The position numbers and the translations under genes were made by a program. From Tenodera sinensis (lineage: Eukaryota; Arthropoda; Insecta; Mantodea; Mantidae), in the NCBI GenBank assembly GCA_030765045.1, contig CM060964.1:277940888-278004887 (forward strand): a stretch of DNA of 64,000 bases, read 5' to 3'. The notes beneath the pieces were generated by a model. It did no database searches. It saw only the letters and a list, made by a program, of their open reading frames with translations, and was not told where the DNA came from. Of the stretch, positions 31,441 to 41,383 are shown in pieces (the stretch's first letter is position 1; the number at the start of each line of letters is the position of its first letter).

Positions 31441-31781
31441 GATCGTTTATAATTACACTCGTAGTATTTTTAAAAGTATCAAATTTAATATGCCTTGATC
31501 ACACACTAGGTGCACACTAGAATTCATAAGTACACTATGGATACCAATCAATAAACTAAGAATAGGAACAAATGATGCGTTAGGAAAAATATAATGGAAA
31601 TGGCCAACTGGGATATGACTCGCACTTTTATTCCAGTTGGGCATTGCTTTAAATTTCCATTCGCGATTGCCATGGTATGACTGTATATGAATATGAGATA
31701 CTAGCTGGCTATGCAACGTTGCAAGGATAGCTTTTTGAACTCGAATGACGATTCAATTTAATTTCTTTCCTCGGTTATTTA

Positions 31782-32321
31782 TTAAACGATTGAAGATTGA
31801 TGTAGAAGATATTTATAGTAATTCTTGCTATTTACCCCGTATACCTGAAGTTTCGTACAGTCCCGGCTATTAGCTACCAATAAGGGATGGAACTTGTGAT
31901 ATTTCATGCAAAGGATGTGAAACATTGCCGAAATGTCTGCCTTTCTTAGGTAACAGCCTTCCAAATTTCGGAAGTGGTGCATAGCACAGAACACCTAGGA
32001 GTACGCATAGCCCGTAGTACCTATCCTTTGGCGATGAAACAGTCGGTCGGAATAGTCCCAGCAACTGTTTAGATACCTATTCACAATAGGTGATCTTTTA
32101 AACCGGTGAACCTTCCTTTTAGTTTCATAGTTATATAATACCATAAAAGCTGCATAGTTCCAACATAATACATAGAACATTAATATGCGCACTGAAATAG
32201 ATGTGAAATTAGTGAATATGAAGATTTCCCAACCCCAGGTCACTAAGTTAACCATTTTGGAAAATACACAGCTTGTGTGGTGGGGCTGGATAGATGGCGT
32301 AGATGCTTGTTTCAAGGACAC
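31782..32321 (-). CDS. Unrecognised open frames upstream of the protease homologue
   Basis: Three overlapping minus-strand frames. The longest (31995-32321, 108 residues) has a hydrophobic stretch ISVRILMFYVLCWNYAAFMVLY that could cross a membrane. No domain was recognised. They could be a small gene, upstream exons, or chance. Listed because nothing else explains the stretch. Confidence 0.15.
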
Positions 32322-33329
32322 TGGAGAGCTACTTGGCTGAAAGAGTCGTTCATCGCCCTCTCTGGACAGCTCCAGCTGTGGGACAGCTCTTTCATCCTGG
32401 AACTGTTAGAGAGCTCCACCCGTCACTGTGACCTGTAGCCTCCTGTGGTCCCTTCACTTAATATTTCCCCATTGATTATTGGGTTCATCTGGGGGGTGGT
32501 GTGTGCAAGTGTAAGTGTCTTGAATGACATTTTAGATGTATTATCAACATCTTATTTATTCTGCACCATTTTCCTTTTGTGTCAAAGACTTTGTTCATTT
32601 TGTCTGATATTTCTTGTACAAACTTTATAATATCATATTCTACATATCATGCTATATATTCTACACAGTTTTTCTATACTTAAGCAGAAAAATAATATTT
32701 TATGCATAACAAGACCATCCTATGAGACATTGATTGGTGAAAACAGCTTTTACTTTTGCAGCTCTCAGGTACAAGGGTCCAAAAGTCATTAAGCCTTAGA
32801 CTTTCATAACTTAATATAATACCCCTCACCTATGTAGCCCAGCTTTTAAGGCTCCTGAAAATAGATCATCATAAGATCCTGTAGGGTATTCAGGTAACTA
32901 AATATTTTGTGTTATACATTAATAGAACCTTATAAGCAGTGACATGTGCCTAATATATGTCACTAATGAGCCAGAAATTTGAAACACTAATGTATAGTAG
33001 CTACCAAGAGTTACAAAAAAAAGAACATTGATAAAAATATAGCAAGATCCAAAAGACATCACAAAGTTAAGGAACTGAAACTTACTTAAGCAATACAGAA
33101 AATTCACTTATTGCACTAGAGCCCATCACAAATTCAGCAGGATCTTTAACAAATACAACATAATTTGAGCTCTACAAAACAAATTTAATACTATGCAAAA
33201 ACCTAAAAGTACAATAAAAAAGCTGAGGCTGTAGGCAGTTAAGCAGTATAAATTAACAAATATTAAGAAGTATTAGTGACTGAAACTTCACTTATCTTTT
33301 ATAATTATGTAGTAACGGAAGAACAAAGA
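32322..33329. other. No gene recognised
   Basis: A slightly GC-richer patch at 32330-32460 has repeated CAGCTC/GAGCT words. The rest is AT-rich without coding signs. Confidence 0.5.
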
Positions 33330-33445
33330 ACTTATGAACCACTTGCACAGTGTTTTGCCTGTCCACATCCTCAGCGCTCATTGTCATCTGCCACTATCAT
33401 AGAAAGCTGCGGATAAAACCATACAATATTTTTAAAACTAATTTT
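33330..33445. repeat. Dispersed repeat S, copy 1
   Basis: Contains GTGTTTTGCCTGTCCACATCC, CATCTGCCA and GGATAAAACCATACA in that order. The same series appears inverted at about 37708-37800. The plus strand of the second copy carries GGTTCGAAACC, a B-box-like word, so this could be a SINE. Confidence 0.5.
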
Positions 33446-33604
33446 TAACCTTTTCGCAGATATGGATGTCGTGTAATGTCAATTTCAAAATGCAGGAGAA
33501 CCAACATGGATGTCATATGACATCCTGTGCATGTATTTAATGCTTATTTAACCCTAATTATTTCAATTTTTGTTGTTTATAATACATTTAAATAAATTTT
33601 ATAA

Positions 33605-36557
33605 TAAATAAAGTCTTACCTTTAAAGGTTCCTTTTTGAATGGTATATCTCAAAACATGGATAGGTACATAAGGGCACATCTCCACATTCATAGCATATC
33701 ATGTTAGTCTCTTTATGAACTCGAAATGGACACAACTTTTTTGCTGTCGGTGGTATCCTTTTAGGAAAATGTTTTCCTTCAAGTCTGAGGGGTGCAATAG
33801 TTTTAAGAGTTCTTATCCCCTGTATTAAGGGACCTCTGAATGTTATAGTGCTCAATTAGGCTACGAGCTATTGATATGCGGAAGTCCAGGTAGGACACCG
33901 TTTTGCGTGAGTTTAGAATTCTCCAAATTACTAAACAAAGGTATATGGTGATATCCAACTGGTACAAAAATACCTTATTATACCATTTAATTGTTTTTTG
34001 TAAAGAAATATATGATTGCAATACCTGATCTACTAGATCCACACCACCCATATGCATATTGTATTCCTGGATAACATGAGGCCTGAAAATTGACATCTTG
34101 GTGTGGGCATCTATTTTTGCAGTGTCAATCATCAAAATCTTAGGGCTGCAATTGGACAATGCCATAACCATCCTCCTATCTTGCCAAGTAATGTAGGTCA
34201 AGGGTGGGAGCTGATGCACCTGCATTTCTCCTCTCCTTAGAGTCTTTGAATTCACATTCTTTGGCAAACCAATACGATTTGAATGTGCTGTTCCAATTGC
34301 ATTTGTTTTCCTTTTGTATAAGGCCATGTATAATTTAGGGGAGGTGTACCAATTATCTAAATATACAGTCCTACCCTGGTCAAGTATAGGTTCCATCGGG
34401 TGCATTACTATGGAGCCAGATAACCCCAAATCTTTGTCTCCAGTATTATCAGTACTTGACCAGTGTAAATGCAGCTATTGTAAAGATATCCTGCTTTACT
34501 TTCACAAAGATCAAAACTCTTTATGCCAAATCTGACCCTCTTTGTTTTGATGTATTGCTTCCAACCTAAGCCACCCTTAAAGCATCAAGCTTTCATCTAC
34601 AGTGACCTTGTCAACCAGGCACCTAATTTTCTTTGAATTTTGAAATAATATATTCCAAAAGCAATCTAATTTTGTGTAGTTTATCATTTACATTTTCTGC
34701 GCCGGAGAAATGAAGGAACCCCAAACCAGGGGCATAGCTTTGGGGGATGCTAATACACTAAGCGTTCCCTTTATTTTTCTGTGATTGTTTTATATTTATT
34801 TTGTTTTGTAATAGTTTTAACTCAGGAAAATTATTTTATAGTCATTTAGCATTGATTTTTTCTGCAGATCATACTGTTGAGTCGCTATATTAAGTTAAAA
34901 TAGCAAACACAAATTTTACAAGTCAATCCGTTCCGTTCTAAAACAGCCTTATATGCTGAGATGAGTTAGCGTTTCAGTGCTTGCATGTTATATGGCTAGG
35001 ACGGCTTCCCCACAAACCCCTCACCTATCTCCTACCTGCCCCTCTCACCTCCGCAAACCCCTCACATACCCATCTGTATAAGCTAGCATTCAAGCCCTAC
35101 ACTAGGATGGTTCTGACTTTGGAGCATTGTTGCGGTACTGTCAATTGTGTTCCCTTACGAATTGAATTGTTTACATAAACTCAAAGTACATGTGGTATTT
35201 ACATCACATGCATATCCATGTTTGTTTTTTGATAGTTGTATATATTTTTATTAAATGTATTTAATATACATTTTAACATGTTGCAGTTTAGAATGGAAGA
35301 GGTAACGTACTATGGAAACTACAATAACTACAAAGCAATAGTGTTACTTTAATTTTATTTCTTATTGGTACTATAATACTCTTAAGAAGTCATATTTAAA
35401 GGAAACAATGAAAAGCCTAATTTCAAAGTGTTTAGTTTTCTGAGAATTCCCTATCCTTTTCTACTTCCCAAAGGAGGGCCATGTCTTCACGCTCAGTATG
35501 GTCAGGTAAAAAGGATCAATTGCCAAGAATGCTAAACTATCCAGACCACCAAATCACTAATGACAGAATGGTCAACTTCCAAGTACTGTTTAACCATTCT
35601 TAACCATTAGCCATTACTTCACTATTTTTCTAATTGGCAGTTTTACATCTTTTTGTAATTTAACAGTTCACAGGAATGAACTTAAAAGAAAGTAAGAACT
35701 AATTTTTATATTCAAAATCGCTGGAATTTCACTTCTTTTTTTTCTTCTCTCTAAATAAGGCAATTTCACTTCAATCTGCACTGATCGCTGAAACAATAAT
35801 ATTGGTTTGTTGATCAACTTCACATAATTTGGAAAGAGAATGGAAATCGCTTTAATATAATGTCTGTCACCTTTATTGTTAATGCAAAAAAGAGTGCTTC
35901 TAGTTATAGCATTCCCTTTTTCTATTTATTTCATGCTACGCCATTACCACAAAGTGGAAGTACGCCGGCTACTTGACATGCATTTCCCAAAAAATGGACT
36001 AGCTAGCATGTCATCTGTAGACCAGTACATGTCTAAAGTTGGTTTACGAATAACACCCATGAGCGTAATTAGACTAATTAGCCTGTAAATCTCATTCAGT
36101 GTTACTTCTGTCCACTTCTGAATTCTACTCTTAGGCTCTAAATTGTCTTCAGAAGTAAGGTCTTCCTTCACCTTACTTGCATATGCATTTGTTTCTGAGA
36201 GACACTAAGTCAGCAGTAAAAAATTTTGTGAAAATGTCAATTGGTTGACTCAGAAGTCAGCTGAGCTTGGGGTTGCACACCAGAGGCTGTGCTTGTGAAG
36301 ATATGTCTAGTTGTTTTGGAGTCATTTTGAGTGCCCCACAATGTTGCTTCTTCACGAACATCTGAAGGAAGAGAGTCACTTCCTTCCTCACTGCTACCTA
36401 TATCCTCGATGCCCCCCTCAAAATCTGAAAACTCGCCGTCAATATCAAAGTCACTGTCATATAGAAAAAAGTCCTCCACATTATCTGAAGTAATTTCTGG
36501 AGTCTGTACACTGCCTACATGAGCTAATTTGTTAGCTACATTGCTAGTCAAAGCCAT
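33605..36557 (-). pseudogene. Broken piggyBac transposase
   Basis: Pieces in order on the minus strand. An acidic N terminus (36557-36237, VEDFFLYDSDFDIDGEFSDFEGG). Then TLNEIYRLISLITLMGVIRKPTLDMYW and SPFFGKCMSS (36171-35944). Then LHKIRLLF and VTVDESLML near 34690-34576 (first catalytic Asp). Then VYLDNWYTSPKLYMALYKR (second Asp, near 34370) and MHMGGVDLVDQVLQSYI (third Asp, near 34045). Last is a cysteine-rich C terminus (33855-33622, MICYECGDVPLCTYPCFEIYH). The triad residues survive, but the frame shifts several times and about 1.2 kb of unrelated sequence (roughly 34715-35935) interrupts the catalytic part. No TTAA-flanked ends were identified. Confidence 0.85.
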
Positions 36558-36730
36558 GGTTAGAACTGAGATATAGCATTTTCAAATGTGCTTTTCTGAT
36601 AGCTAAAACCAAAAACTGTGAACCCCGTAGCTACACGGCTCTACCATAAATCTCTGCTGTGTATTTACTCTAAGGCATAAATAGAAATTCTAACAGAGAG
36701 GTTTGATTTCTTTGCAGCTTGAGTGTTCCT

Positions 36731-36732
36731 CA

Positions 36733-36769
<37 letters not shown>

Positions 36770-36800
36770 GCACGCACGCACCCACGCACACACACACGTG
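36731..36800. repeat. (CA)n / CACG microsatellite
   Basis: CA dinucleotide run passing into GCAC units and back to CA. Confidence 0.9.
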
Positions 36801-37135
36801 CGCAATTGCATCATGGCAATAAACAGAGTGATAAAACCTGATTCACAAATTAGGTGCCTTCGATGTACAGAATGACTTTTGCTACAGAGAAAAAATTAGT
36901 GATGTTTAAATTTCTGTTAATACAGTCTCTCTTTGTTTCTATAATAGATGTATAGTGCCTTTAATGAGCTTTAAGCCAGTTTTTCTTTCATTAAAATATC
37001 TTAATAAATACCAAAGATATGAATGTTTATGTACGAAGCATATTTAGCTACATTTAACAATTTAAATGCCTTGAATTGTGTATTAGGTATCCATTACCAT
37101 CCGTGCAGCATTTAAATGGCTTTCCCTCAAGTGGT

Positions 37136-37695
37136 TAAAGGTTTTACTTACCAACTTTATGAAAGGAGATGTTGAAACTGGCCACTGTTGCTTATGGGAG
37201 CTATGAGAAGCCTTTCTGTGCTCATGGTGCACCATACACCAACTTTTTCATCATGAAGGGGTACTTCATGAGCAACATTAGGTTTTGAGCTATGGAGTCA
37301 ATTGTTTTTTGGGTCAACAGTTGATACCTGTACAGACATGGATACAGTGTTGCCTTTTTCCAATATGACTCTGCAACAGCTCATACTGCCAATCTTTTGA
37401 TGAGAACAATTGAAAGTTTGTTTCAGGACAGAATTTATTAGTAGGGATTTGTGGCTCCCCTCAGTCCCCTAACCTAACTCCCTGGGTTTTCTATCTCTGG
37501 GGTTACTTAAAAGTGTAAAAGACAAACTCACACACAATGGAAGAATTAAAACAAATATCCACCAGGAAATTGCCAGCATTTCTCGTGAAGTACGGCAAGT
37601 GATGGATAGTTTCCTCGAGAAGTGCCAAAAATGTATGGAAAATGATGGTGGCCAGTTTCAGTATCTCCTTTCATAAAGTTGGTAAGTAAAGCTTT
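37136..37695 (+). mobile_element. Short mariner-like element with ~45-bp terminal inverted repeats
   Basis: The ends match in inverse orientation: left CTTACCAACTTTATGAAAGG, then TGAAACTGGCCAC; right the reverse complement at about 37646-37692. Inside (37340-37640) a decayed C-terminal transposase reads FFQYDSATAHTANLLMRTIES, SPNLTPWVFYLWGYLK and TMEELKQIS, the insect mariner-like family with F-Q-Q-D-G-A-x-x-H and S-P-D-L-T-P-C-D-F-F-L-W-G blocks. In the last block both Asp are changed (N and V). The N-terminal two thirds are deleted, so it is a non-autonomous derivative of about 560 bp. Confidence 0.75.
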
Positions 37696-37699
37696 CAAA

Positions 37700-37930
37700 A
37701 GTGGTTTCTAAAATGTATGGTTTTATCCACACCTGGCAGATGGCAATGCATCGAGGATGCAGACAGGCAAAACAATGCACAGCCGGTTCGAAACCTTTTT
37801 GTTCTCCTGTTACATGTTAAACATGTATCACAAATCCATAATTTGCATCATCAGTATGTTGAACGTTTGTTTCATTGTTGTCATTACAGCCACCTGGTGA
37901 CAGGTTTTTCCTGTTGTATTACTAATTAGT
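37700..37930 (-). repeat. Dispersed repeat S, copy 2
   Basis: Inverted relative to 33330-33445. The reverse complement runs GGAGAACAAAAAGG, TGTTTTGCCTGTCTGCATCC, CATCTGCCA, GGATAAAACCATACA. The plus strand contains GGTTCGAAACC at about 37784. It directly follows the mariner-like element. Confidence 0.5.
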
Positions 37931-38810
37931 GGAAGTCAAACTCTGTGATCGCTGATTTCTCTTAAACTAAATGAGATATCGAAATGCGGTAAACGGTAAT
38001 TATCTTGTAATAAAATGGCGCATCTTTTGATCTAATTTTGAAGATCGCCGGAGGTCTAGGGATCGATTCCGGTGCAATCAATACTCTTATTATTGGAATA
38101 ATTCCTAAACCATTAGTGATAAAATATTCGAATGAATTTTATTAAATTGGTATTGTAATGGGCTTTAACCTGTGGTATGCTAGAGATCCTGGAGTCTAGG
38201 GTTCCAATCCTGATTTGGTAAATTTAATTATCTCGAGAATCGCTTGCACTAGAAGACTGAAATAAACTTTATATGGTAAAACTCGTTTAGTGCAATTATT
38301 TTATAACATGCTAGAGTTGAGGTATCGTGGGTTCGATTCCTACCTTGCGGAGAATTACTGAATTTTGGCCTATATCGCGATTTGTTGCACTTGGAATGGT
38401 GATGTGAAGACAAATTAGGGTAACTTGATGCATAAAGCGATATATTAGAAAATGTTATCCCTACGACTCATAGTTCGATTACCGGGACGGGGCAATTACT
38501 TCAAAGTTGATTTATTCGCGAATCAATAAAGATACGGCTATGAAATAAAAACTTAAACGCTTCAGTTAAATGCTCTGGTCCTGATTTATGGATAAAATGG
38601 TAATTTTTATACTGCGGGTCTAGTTCGAATCTCTAAGGGTCCATTTAATTAGCTTGCAAACTAGGTGTCTTACAGCCTCGAAATAAACCTTAAATTAGTG
38701 ATATTTACAAAATCAATTACTGAATGCTCTTATTGAGGGAAACATTGCCTACCTTGATTCTAGAACCCTTAATCACGGACAACTCGGAAAAAGCTGTTTA
38801 GATATAATTG
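37931..38810 (+). repeat. Degenerate tandem array, ~140-bp units with tRNA B-box-like motifs
   Basis: A GTTCGATTCC-like word recurs at 38061 (GATCGATTCC), 38201 (GTTCCAATCC), 38331 (GTTCGATTCC), 38473 (GTTCGATTAC), 38623 (GTTCGAATCT) and, weakly, about 38755, with spacings of 140, 130, 142, 150 and about 132 bp. Each is preceded by a short TATGCTAGAG- or GGTCTAG-like stretch. Each is followed by an AATTA...GAAATAAA(A/C)CTT segment and then an (A/T)AAAATGG-like segment. The units are strongly diverged. None folds into a convincing complete tRNA by eye. It lies about 1.4 kb upstream of the DNA polymerase gene. Confidence 0.6.
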
Positions 38811-39275
38811 ATGGAGAATGCTGTTATTTTCTTTAATATTTAAGCTAATAACGTTCATTTACGTATATATTCCCTGCTATCACGAGGGTGAACAAGAACA
38901 GAAGAACTAAGGTGGAAATATGGGCGAAGAACAAAAAGAAGAAGAAGAAGAGGATGAATGCTAGAAATATGGAATTTAAATCATTAAAGGAGTATAAAAT
39001 CGCGAACATTACAAATTATAGCATACAACGCTAAATATTGTGATCTATATGATGTGTGTAGTACAATGATTGATGAGTACCTGGAAAAATATGATGCAAA
39101 TAAGCTTAAACGGTGAAAAGCGCTGTCGGATGTTTACGTCCCATATACTCGTTCTGATGGCTTGGCGGTTACTGCTGGCCTTATCATAATGTTGCTACGT
39201 GGATCCAAGGGTGGGGAGACTTTCCTGTCTAAACTTGTTTTGAAGGAGTGTAGACACAAGGTCGCTACTACTGTG
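38811..39275. other. No gene recognised
   Basis: AT-rich, with an AAGAAGAAGAAG tract at 38935-38955. Confidence 0.45.
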
Positions 39276-39621
39276 TGACGTCATTTACCTATTTTAGTTG
39301 ACTGAATGATGAAAGATAAGGAATAACCCCGTTTCTAAGGGTATATTCTGCTGATAGTTTCTTTTCCGTTATTTTATTCCTTATTTATTCCTTTTTTCTT
39401 TCTTTTTATTGTTATATTAGAGGTTTTATTTATACATGCATTGAAGTTAACATGTTAAGACGCTTTCAAATACGTTTATTTTGTTGCGGGAATATATAGT
39501 TAAAGTTAATGTCTTTGTCATTGTATTATGTCTTCTGTATGGTGCTTGCGTGACGTCATTAGACTTGTAGGAACATGTTTGGAGGGAGCAGACATTACGT
39601 CGATGCATGAGTGTGACGTCA
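39276..39621. promoter_or_regulatory. Three perfect TGACGTCA (CRE/ATF) palindromes
   Basis: TGACGTCA occurs at 39276-39283, 39551-39558 and 39614-39621, each inside GTGACGTCAT. Three copies of an 8-mer in 346 bp is far above chance in AT-rich DNA. They lie 550-900 bp upstream of the polymerase start. CREB/ATF binding is known for this palindrome; a role here is inference. Confidence 0.5.
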
Positions 39622-40171
39622 TAGGACTGAATTAACGCCTAATGCTGAAATTGATGAAATATAGCGAAAAATTGGTTTTTTAAGCGCTTAAATAATGTTC
39701 AAGTGCTTCTATCGCTGTCATTTGATGTTGTTAAAAGTAGTGTGTTTGTTACTTGATACATAACTGGCGTTTCGCGTCTTAATTCGATGCTGGATTCGTC
39801 TCTAAGTACGTAAAACACGGGAAAAAATCTAAAAAATACGAAGAGTTGATGACTAATATATAATTTACCGTTATAAAAGTATAAAATCTGTAGAATGTGC
39901 GTTTTAGTAATGATTGAAGCCGCTGTAAGGCGCTGCAAGCGTGATCTTGAATTATGTAGTTCCCTGAGAGATGCGTGCTTTCAGAATAAGTAGGGTTTGC
40001 TTTAGCTTACATAGTTATTCAGTAATTATCCTTCGAGTCGAGCACATCAGCTTCTCTTAGCGAGATTACCGTTCAATAGCTTTGATAAGTTATCGAGGCG
40101 AGTAAGTGGAAAGTGCTATAAGCATTTACTGATTTGTATAATTTACAAGTGTTGCACTACATATTACAAAG

Positions 40172-41383
40172 ATGTGGAGTGGTGGAGTAATGGAATCGGT
40201 TCTGAATGCTATACCAGATTATAGGTGTAGCAAATGTGAAAAGAGTTTTCTACGCGACTATCATAAAAAGAGGCATGAGCTGATATGTGGTGAGTTTTTC
40301 GAGTGTAGACATTGTGGTAATGTTTACGGTACTGAAAATCGAAGGGATGTACATGAAGGACGCTGCGACAGGGCTATAGATGCTAAGAAAGTCAAATTTG
40401 AACCTACTAAGCATAAATTATTGTTAATGTCTCCTGATGAAGATGATGTTGTAGAATATGAAACGGCTTTTCAGGATCGGCTGAAATCATATTTCATCCA
40501 ATGCCCAGCAAGTCAGGATTTAAATGCATACCTGCAGCAGGCTAAGCAGCGTATAATTCATGCTATTCAGAAGGAACTGCGGGCTCATAAAAGTTTGAAA
40601 ATTAACATTATGGCTGAATGTAAGTTTGTGAATGCCGTTGGAGACACTACTAACAAAGCCTTTAAAACGCGTAATCAGGCTGTGTTTTTAGATAGCGACT
40701 TGGATGCCATTTTAGAAAAGAAATTTGAGAAACTTCGTGCTGAAATGGAAGAAAGTAAGCTGAAAGGTAGTAATTGGGCTCTTCTGAGTGTTGATGGCGT
40801 TCGACTGCGTATTAACAAGTATAATCTTCTTCGAGGGAGCAGCTATATTACTCTACCGTCATCTTTGGATGTGAAAAAAGCCTGTATAAACCCTCAGAAC
40901 TATAGCGACGAGAAATGCTTTATGTATGCTGTGCTTGCTAAGTTCATTCAAAAGAATCCTCAGCGTGTTAGCAAGTACAATGATCTCCAAGAAAAATACG
41001 ATTTCTCATGCGTCTCATTTCCTACGAGCTTGGGTGAGATCGCTAAATTTGAAAAACTTAATAATATATCCATAAATGTGTTTGGAGTGGATGATAAACA
41101 TGAAGTGTTTCCAATAAAGGTGATTGATAAAGAATTAGATGATCATCGCGATCTCCTTCTGTTGAGTGATTCAGCTGACAGACATCACTATGCTTATATA
41201 AAGAATTTTGAGAGGCTTATTAGTCAGCAGAAAACCAAACATGATGGTCGAATTTATGTATGTAAAAGATGTTTCAGCCATTTTGATGACCGATACGGGC
41301 GAAGTGGAATGAAAAAATTAGAAGAGCACCGAGAAATATGTAGACAACATGGTATTGCTAGATGCGTTATGTACAAAGGATAA
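40172..41383 (+). pseudogene. Virus-like family B DNA polymerase, N-terminal part
   Basis: 403 residues starting MWSGGVMES. Residues 17-66 have paired C2H2-like fingers (CSKCEKSFLRDYHKKRHELIC, CRHCGNVYGTENRRDVHEGRC). Residues about 205-350 form a separate domain with SDEKCFMYAVLAKF (Cys 249) and DRHHYAYIKNFERL (His 338/339). That spacing and context recall papain/OTU-like Cys-His proteases, which is inference. Residues 361-392 are another Cys/His cluster (CKRCFSHF...HREIC). This architecture precedes protein-primed DNA polymerases found in many arthropod genomes and attributed to virus-like or Maverick-like elements. The frame ends prematurely at 41383, but the protein clearly continues in the overlapping +1-shifted frame. 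There is a single break near 41370. Confidence 0.8.

Noticed and set aside
38041..38800. Five or six functional tRNA genes
   Set aside because: Only B-box-like words recur; acceptor and anticodon stems could not be formed in any unit, so an array of tRNA genes is not supported.
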